Positions 34,009 to 38,735 of a stretch of 38,735 bases of DNA are shown here, one piece after another; position 1 is the first letter of the stretch; every line of letters begins with the position of its first letter. The notes under the pieces are model-generated. The model worked only from the letters and a program-made list of their open reading frames with translations, was not told where the DNA came from and made no database searches. A program made the translations under genes and the position numbers. Source of the stretch: Candidatus Hydrogenedentota bacterium (GTDB lineage: Bacteria; Hydrogenedentota; Hydrogenedentia; Hydrogenedentales; CAITNO01); the NCBI GenBank assembly GCA_012523015.1, contig JAAYJI010000246.1:1-38735 (forward strand), written 5' to 3'.

Positions 34009-35085
34009 TTATTCTGTGCCTAAGGAGGCAAGAGTCCGCTCCAGTTGAATAAAGACTTTCGTATATTCTTCATCGCGGATCATGGGATCGCAAAATTTTT
34101 GTATCGCCTCTTCAATTCCGGCACGGGACAAAACCATTTTGATTCTGTCTTCTGCCTCGTTAAAGGAAACGTTTGATGCCGCTTCTACCTCAACGAGCCG
34201 GATCAGGTGAACACCATACTCACTTCTGAATACAGTGCTCAATTCACCGGGTTTCAATTGGCTCGCATGATTGACAAAGAAGGGGGGCAGTGCAGAAACA
34301 GGGTTCATATTCATGTCTCCGCCCTTGGCAGCATCGGGCGCCTCAGACATATCCCGCGCTACGGCGGCGAATTGTTCGCCGGCGAGGATGCGCGCCCGTG
34401 CTTTTCCCACTTTCTCTTCTGCGGCTGCCCACGCCTTTTCATTAGCCGATGCCGCATTCGGTTTGGGTACGGCTAAGATCTGGTTGAGATGCATTTGCCC
34501 GGGCACTTGGAAAAGCTGCGGATTCTCGTCGTAATAGGTCTTCGCTTCCTTGCTCGTTACTTGGACGCCGTCTTCTTTGGCAACGACTTCCGCCATTTTT
34601 GCAGCCAAGAGCTGCCGGCGAATACTGTCCATGGCCTCTTCTCGGCTTTGTCCTGCTCGTTCCAAGACCTGCGCTTCGGTGGGCGAGGAAGTCCCGTCTT
34701 TACTCAATTGTTTGGAAAAGTATTCCATCTTTTTTTGAAATTCAGCTTCCACTTCAGCATTGGGCACCGTGAGATTGCGGCGCTCCGCCTCTTTCAGCAA
34801 AATTTCGGTGCGGGTCATATCACCAAGAATGGTAAGCCCTGCCCGCACGCGGAACTCATCGTTCAACTCCGAATCGCCCACCATCGCCATCACATTCGTC
34901 AGATGCCGGCGATAATCGGCAAGAAACTCTTTGCCTTCAATGGCCGTGCCGCCAATGATGGCAACAGGTCCTGCGGGAACCGAGCGTTCCACCACGTCCA
35001 TATGGTCAATATCGGGAACCTGTGCGAAGGCACCAAGTGCATACCCAAGGCCTGCGATCATCGCGGCGCTAACAATAGCTCTCAT
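34009..35085 (-). CDS. Periplasmic parvulin-type peptidyl-prolyl isomerase
   Basis: A 358-residue exported chaperone/isomerase. A signal peptide ends near residue 22 (GAFAQ). A SurA-N-like helical chaperone part (about 40-190) is followed by a PpiC/parvulin domain (about 190-310), with LNQILAVPKP, the AGEQFAAVARDMSEAPDAAKGGDM block and STVFRSEYGVHLIRL, matching the parvulin signature. The protein probably helps outer-membrane or secreted proteins fold, in line with bamD in the window. AAAGGAG lies 8 bases before the ATG. A TATACT at 35126-35131 on the minus strand may be its -10 box. A single parvulin domain makes it closer to PrsA/PpiD-like proteins than to SurA. Confidence 0.9.
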   Translation of the reverse strand: MRAIVSAAMIAGLGYALGAFAQVPDIDHMDVVERSVPAGPVAIIGGTAIEGKEFLADYRRHLTNVMAMVGDSELNDEFRVRAGLTILGDMTRTEILLKEAERRNLTVPNAEVEAEFQKKMEYFSKQLSKDGTSSPTEAQVLERAGQSREEAMDSIRRQLLAAKMAEVVAKEDGVQVTSKEAKTYYDENPQLFQVPGQMHLNQILAVPKPNAASANEKAWAAAEEKVGKARARILAGEQFAAVARDMSEAPDAAKGGDMNMNPVSALPPFFVNHASQLKPGELSTVFRSEYGVHLIRLVEVEAASNVSFNEAEDRIKMVLSRAGIEEAIQKFCDPMIRDEEYTKVFIQLERTLASLGTE

Positions 35086-35187
35086 GATAAATCTCCTTTA
35101 TGTAATTCGGGATAAGGATATCCATAGTATACTAAATTCGAGGGGAATCAGGATGTTGCAGAGAAAAAGCTGCCTGGACGATGACGA

Positions 35188-36240
35188 TTAAGGCTGACTG
35201 CTTTTCGTATAAGCCCGTATGTAGTCTACAAGATACTTCACATGTTCAAAAGGCGTATCCGGTAACACGCCGTGATTCAGGTTGAAGATATGCCCGGTAC
35301 ATTGCCCCCCTTCTATACATTCTTTCGCCGCTGCTGCGATAGCATCAAGGGGACCTGAGACAAGCAAGCGATTATCAAGATTTCCCTGAATGGGTGCATG
35401 AGCGCCTACAATAGCGCGTGCCTCTGCAATGGTCTTGTCGCCGGGGATGGACAAAATATCAGCGCCCGACGCTGCCATGTCCTCAATCTGCCCGGGACGA
35501 TCCGCCAGACGTGCAAAGGCAATGGTCGGTACCTTTCCTTTCAGCGCATTGAAGACATACTGCTGCGCAGGCAGGGCAAAATCACCATATTCCTGCCTCG
35601 TTAATTCATAAGCGCATGATTCAAAGAGCTGGACCAGATGAGCGCCGCAGTCAATTTGATACTGCAAATAATCAACGGTCATCTTCGCCAGCGTATCCAA
35701 TATGTCGCGGGATTCTTGGGGATGTTCGCTCAACAAGCGGCGCAGCCGAGGCATGCCAACAGCAGGACTGCCTTCCTCTGTCAAGAAAGCGAGCAGCGTT
35801 AAGGGCGCACCGGCAAAACCAATCAGCGGCATAGACGCGCCCGCTTGGGATGCAATACCCCGATAGATAGCCGCAATATGGGACATATGGGCTGCCATGT
35901 CGAAAGGACGGAGGGCGCGGAGTCGGTCTAGGGTGATTGACGGCCTTTCCAATTGGGGGCCCGGCCGAAAAATAAAAGGAGCGCCCATGGGCGCCAAAGG
36001 CGAAAGAATATCTTGAAAGATAATCAGCCCATCCACGCCCCACCGTGCAGGCAGCAAGGATATACGCGCCGCCAATTCGGGATGACGAAACAGTTCCTCC
36101 AGATGCAGCTTGGACGAGGCACGGAGCTCACGATAGGCAGGATCGCAGCGCCCTGCCTGCCGCATCAACCAGAGAGGCGGCCGTTCTGTTGACTCGCCGC
36201 GGGCGGCTCTTAAAAGGAGGCTATCATTTACTGTTAACAT
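35188..36240 (-). CDS. hemE: Uroporphyrinogen decarboxylase
   Basis: A 350-residue cytoplasmic enzyme that removes four carboxyl groups from uroporphyrinogen III to give coproporphyrinogen III. RPPLWLMRQAGR near residue 24 supplies the substrate-binding arginines, IIFQDIL the catalytic Asp, QGNLDNRLL and GHIFNLNHGVLPDTP the C-terminal signature with its conserved His. The usual active-site Tyr position after GFAGAPLTL is Phe here (AFLTEEG). The ATG at 36240 is chosen because GGGGA lies 8 bases upstream and the likely promoter (36284-36313) would start transcripts after the longer frame's ATG at 36285. With hemH at 7529 it points to heme synthesis. Confidence 0.92.
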   Translation of the reverse strand: MLTVNDSLLLRAARGESTERPPLWLMRQAGRCDPAYRELRASSKLHLEELFRHPELAARISLLPARWGVDGLIIFQDILSPLAPMGAPFIFRPGPQLERPSITLDRLRALRPFDMAAHMSHIAAIYRGIASQAGASMPLIGFAGAPLTLLAFLTEEGSPAVGMPRLRRLLSEHPQESRDILDTLAKMTVDYLQYQIDCGAHLVQLFESCAYELTRQEYGDFALPAQQYVFNALKGKVPTIAFARLADRPGQIEDMAASGADILSIPGDKTIAEARAIVGAHAPIQGNLDNRLLVSGPLDAIAAAAKECIEGGQCTGHIFNLNHGVLPDTPFEHVKYLVDYIRAYTKSSQP

Positions 36241-36283
36241 CGTACTGTTCCCCGAATCGCTCCAACACTTGGCAACATGATCC

Positions 36284-36313
36284 ATCGTATTATTCTATTC
36301 GGGTGTATAGCAA
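36284..36313 (-). promoter_or_regulatory. Putative hemE promoter
   Basis: TTGCTA (36308-36313) and TACGAT (36284-36289) on the minus strand are 18 bases apart. Transcription would begin near 36277, which favours the hemE start at 36240 over the ATG at 36285. Confidence 0.35.
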
Positions 36314-36350
36314 GCCCCGAAGAAAATGCGTCCAAGGCAAGGGCGTCATT

Positions 36351-36803
36351 TTAAAGTTCGTCTTCCTCTTCCGCCTCGTTATCAAGATCTAAAGAGTCGG
36401 AAAATTCATCATCAATTTCATCTTCGTCGACGTCATCGACGCTGATCTCGTCCGTGTCGTCGGTATCATCATCCGTAGCGGCTATAAGAGGCGCTTCTTC
36501 CTCTTCCTCCTCCTCTTCTTCCTCTTCCTCCAGATCTTCATCCATATCTAAATCCATTTCATCGGAATAGCTTTCGTCCATTTCCGACACATCAATATCA
36601 GAGGAGCCGATAGGAAGCGCCGCTTTTTTCTTTTTGCTGCGATTGGCTTTTGTCTGTGCCGAAGCAGATTCACTGCCCTCTGATCCGATCTGAATCAGGG
36701 GAGATCCTTCACACCCCTCCGATGGACATTTATAATCCATCTTTGCAGCGCCCCAATCTACAAAACGGCGCCCGCATATTTCACAATAAAATTTCGTTGC
36801 CAA
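36351..36803 (-). CDS. Zinc-ribbon protein with very acidic C-terminal tail
   Basis: A protein of about 150 residues. The N-terminus MATKFYCEICGRRF holds C7 and C10, and CPSEGC gives C26 and C31, a compact zinc ribbon. It is followed by a Ser/Lys-rich segment (KKKK) and about 75 residues dominated by Glu and Asp, including a run of 13 Glu. The TTG at 36803 is preferred because AAAGGG lies 7 bases upstream and the product starts cleanly at the ribbon. ATG at 36818 would add MKGFL. A TATAAT (36874-36879) is upstream. The acidic tail could mimic nucleic acid or bind basic proteins. I do not recognise a named family; the nearest analogy is FmdB-like ribbons. Confidence 0.72.
   Translation of the reverse strand: MATKFYCEICGRRFVDWGAAKMDYKCPSEGCEGSPLIQIGSEGSESASAQTKANRSKKKKAALPIGSSDIDVSEMDESYSDEMDLDMDEDLEEEEEEEEEEEEAPLIAATDDDTDDTDEISVDDVDEDEIDDEFSDSLDLDNEAEEEDEL
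36492..36533. repeat. Low-complexity CTT/CCT repeat encoding poly-Glu
   Basis: A pure triplet-type run (GAG/GAA codons on the minus strand) encodes the 13-Glu stretch of the acidic protein. Such runs are prone to slippage, so its length may vary. Confidence 0.8.
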
Positions 36804-36949
36804 CAGAAACCCTTTCATATCAAAATGAATGACCAAAACAGGTATAGTGGATAAAGACAATTCTACGGCGCGAATTATAGCAAAAAAAAAGACGCTACTC
36901 ACTTTTTTTTTATGAAGGAAGGAAGCCACGGAAAAGGACAGGGCTTAAA

Positions 36950-37681
36950 TTAGGATTGCAGACGCTCCAACGTGATTTTACGCGCATGGGCATAACGCGT
37001 ACGCAAGACCTCCGCCAAAACAGAAAAATCACGGGCAGATCGGCTGTGCACCTGAAAATCAACTTGGATGCTATTGCTTTCTTCCACCTCTTTGATAGCG
37101 GTAGTAAAGACTTCAAAGGGACCCGCCGCTTCGATATGCGCGACGATCTGCCCCACATCAGTCTCTGAGGTCGGCAATTGTATAGAAAGGAAAAAATAAC
37201 CGTGCTGCGGCAAGATAGCATTTAAGGCGGAGAGACCGGTGACGGCGGCAAGCACAAAACCTGTTGCGATCAAAGCGGTGACCAGGTATCCCGCGCCAAT
37301 CGCCACGCCTTGCGCGGCAGCAAACCAGATCGTGGCGGCAGTGGTCAATCCCACCATCTCCTGTCCCGATTTCATAATGGTGCCGGCACCGAGAAATCCG
37401 ATGCCCGTGACGATACCTGCAGCGAGACGGGCGCGATCCAAACTCGCCGCGTCACCGCCGCCCTCCCTGTAAAAATATTCGCTGATCATCATCAACAGCG
37501 TTGAGCCCAAACAGACGAGAATATGGGTTCGCAGTCCGGCACTGCGCCCTTTACGCTGTCGCTCGATACCGATAATGCCGGACAAAAAAAGGGCTAATAA
37601 CAATTTGATGAAAATTTCTAAAAAATTTTCTTCGCTATGGTAATTTCCCAAGATTTGATAAATCGTATCAAGCGTGTCCAT
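36950..37681 (-). CDS. MgtC/SapB-family membrane protein
   Basis: A 243-residue inner-membrane protein. The N-terminal half has about five hydrophobic helices with the family blocks IGIERQRKGRSAGLRTHILVCLGS, GIVTGIGFLGAGTIMKS and GLTTAATIWFAAAQGVAIG. The C-terminal 85 residues form a soluble ACT-like domain. Members are linked to low-Mg2+ survival and F-type ATPase inhibition in pathogens; in free-living bacteria the role is less clear. There is no ribosome site before the ATG; an extended -10 box (TGATATACT, 37688-37696) would start the transcript at or very near the A of the ATG, so it may be leaderless. It is unlikely to be part of the hldE transcript. Confidence 0.9.
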   Translation of the reverse strand: MDTLDTIYQILGNYHSEENFLEIFIKLLLALFLSGIIGIERQRKGRSAGLRTHILVCLGSTLLMMISEYFYREGGGDAASLDRARLAAGIVTGIGFLGAGTIMKSGQEMVGLTTAATIWFAAAQGVAIGAGYLVTALIATGFVLAAVTGLSALNAILPQHGYFFLSIQLPTSETDVGQIVAHIEAAGPFEVFTTAIKEVEESNSIQVDFQVHSRSARDFSVLAEVLRTRYAHARKITLERLQS

Positions 37682-37687
37682 GCAAAA

Positions 37688-37696
37688 AGTATATCA
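37688..37696 (-). promoter_or_regulatory. Extended -10 promoter of the mgtC-like gene
   Basis: TGATATACT on the minus strand is an extended -10 element (TGn-TATACT). Its 3' end is 7 bases from the ATG, so a transcript would begin at the start codon. No good -35 is seen, as is common with extended -10 promoters. Confidence 0.4.
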
Positions 37697-37751
37697 TGAA
37701 CGGGACTTACAATGGAGAACGCAACTCCCGCCTCGCACGCTCGGCCGAATA

Positions 37752-38735
37752 TTATTCACGCGTAATTTTATCGATAATGCAAGAAGTCGATTGCCCTTCG
37801 CGGCCGGGGATTATCACAATAGCGCCGCCATAACCTTCCACCAAGCGGCGCTCCTCCTGCACGATCGTGTCCAAGGTATAATCGCCGCCTTTGGCATAGA
37901 CATGGGGCTGCAATTTCTCAAGAAGCGGCAAAGGCGTTTTGTCATCAAAAATAACGATATAATCCACACATTCTAAAGCAGACAATACCTGAGCACGATC
38001 CTGTTCATTGAAAACGGGCCGTTGATCCCCCTTGATCTTCTTCACCGAAGCGTCGCTGTTCAATCCGACAATCATGACATCGCCGCAGTTGCCCGCTTCC
38101 TGTAAATACATGATATGGCCCACGTGAAGAATGTCAAAGCAGCCATTGGTCCACACAATCTTTTTGTTTTCCCGTTGAAGGCGATGAACAATAGCCGTTA
38201 TCTGATCCAGACTTTTCACCTTGTCTGTCGCAGAAGATTCTCCTTCGGTCAACAAGTCGCGCACTTCCTCATTAGACACGGTGACCACGCCCGTTTGCGC
38301 CACCGCGATGCCGGCGGCAAGGTTACCCAAAACTGCAGCGTCAGTGAGCGACGCGCCCGATGTAAGGGACAGCGTTGCCGCAGCGGTGACCGTATCCCCT
38401 GCGCCCGTAACATCCCGCACTGGAACGGGCCGAACAGGAACCTTTTCATAGCTCCCGCCTTCGGAGAAACAGGCGATCCCATCAGGGCCCAGTGTGATCA
38501 TAACGTTGCGGGCGCGCCCCAATAAAAAAGTCCCTGCCTCTTGCAAACGGGCCTCATCCGTCACCGCCACACCGGCGGCTGCACCGGCTTCCGCATCATT
38601 GGGCGTGATCAGCGTCGCATCCTTGAAAAAGCCGGCACGGGCACGCGAATCCGCCACAGTGACCAGATTATATTCTTTCGCAACGGCAACAATAGCGGCG
38701 TAGACCTTATCGGATAAAGTGGCAGACACCTGATC
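37752..38735 (-). CDS. hldE: Bifunctional heptose kinase/adenylyltransferase HldE (5' truncated)
   Basis: The frame runs off the right edge, so the start is missing; 327 codons remain. The N-terminal visible part is the end of a PfkB-type sugar kinase, with VRDVTGAGDTVTAAATLSL holding the catalytic GAGD. The C-terminal part is a nucleotidyltransferase, with TNGCFDILHVGHIMYLQEAG (HxGH) and LNSDASVKKIKG, ending VPGREGQST-like IIPGREGQST. Together they convert D-glycero-D-manno-heptose 7-phosphate to ADP-heptose, feeding lipopolysaccharide inner-core synthesis. This agrees with lptE and bamD in showing an outer membrane. Confidence 0.95.
   Translation of the reverse strand, partial: DQVSATLSDKVYAAIVAVAKEYNLVTVADSRARAGFFKDATLITPNDAEAGAAAGVAVTDEARLQEAGTFLLGRARNVMITLGPDGIACFSEGGSYEKVPVRPVPVRDVTGAGDTVTAAATLSLTSGASLTDAAVLGNLAAGIAVAQTGVVTVSNEEVRDLLTEGESSATDKVKSLDQITAIVHRLQRENKKIVWTNGCFDILHVGHIMYLQEAGNCGDVMIVGLNSDASVKKIKGDQRPVFNEQDRAQVLSALECVDYIVIFDDKTPLPLLEKLQPHVYAKGGDYTLDTIVQEERRLVEGYGGAIVIIPGREGQSTSCIIDKITRE

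Noticed and set aside
34489-35115. 208-codon plus-strand open frame opposite the parvulin gene
   Set aside because: Composition is that of an antisense frame, and the parvulin signature on the other strand is clear.
1-38735. CRISPR arrays, tRNA or rRNA genes, phage or plasmid modules
   Set aside because: No regularly spaced repeats, no tRNA-like cloverleaf ends and no phage or replication genes were seen on either strand by reading; a covariance-model scan was not possible.

Overview
The window carries about 33 genes on both strands at a GC content near the middle fifties. It looks like a chromosomal segment of an uncultured, anaerobic Gram-negative bacterium. Outer-membrane biogenesis genes (bamD, lptE, hldE) show a diderm with lipopolysaccharide. 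A multi-subunit [FeFe] hydrogenase with its own sensor indicates fermentative or syntrophic H2 metabolism. Secreted proteins with BNR sialidase, papain, thioredoxin and C-terminal anchor segments recall the PVC/FCB-like lineages and candidate phyla such as Hydrogenedentes. That placement is an inference from gene style, not from a marker gene.

Layout. 1-1611 (+): end of an Mrp/NBP35 Fe-S carrier ATPase, a NifX/NifB-like small protein and a metallo-beta-lactamase-fold hydrolase. 1644-4974 (-): cardiolipin synthase downstream of the disulfide reductase DsbD. 5227-5803: a decayed IS30-family transposase with a possible outward promoter facing dsbD. 5995-7521 (+): RNase G/E. 7529-9984 (-): uronate isomerase and ferrochelatase. 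9985-10881: about 900 bases without an intact gene, holding promoter-like sites and a possible gene ghost.

10882-19173 (+) is the centrepiece: seven co-directional genes. The first three encode a NuoE-like, a NuoF-like and a catalytic HydA subunit, i.e. a HydABC/Hnd-type NAD-linked, probably electron-bifurcating hydrogenase. The fourth fuses a sensory [FeFe]-hydrogenase domain and an Fe-S module to a histidine kinase. The last three are a stand-alone receiver, a receiver-histidine kinase and a second stand-alone receiver. The likely logic is that an H2- or redox-sensing H-cluster controls a phosphorelay tuned to hydrogenase activity. No DNA-binding output domain is present in the cluster.

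19261-24501 (-): a GNAT acetyltransferase, a papain-like secreted protease with an Ig-like domain and a C-terminal membrane tail, then the tightly coupled bamD-lptE-holA operon. 24857-29763 (+): apt, then a 942-residue secreted fusion of sialidase, lipoprotein-carrier-like and two TlpA-type thioredoxin domains, followed by a shorter relative with one thioredoxin domain. 29777-33827 (-): a GT4 glycosyltransferase, an alkaline-phosphatase-superfamily enzyme and a purple-acid-phosphatase-like metallophosphoesterase. 34009-38735 (-): a periplasmic parvulin, hemE, a zinc-ribbon protein with a very acidic tail, an MgtC-family membrane protein and the partial bifunctional HldE.

No tRNA, rRNA, CRISPR array, phage or plasmid module was recognised.
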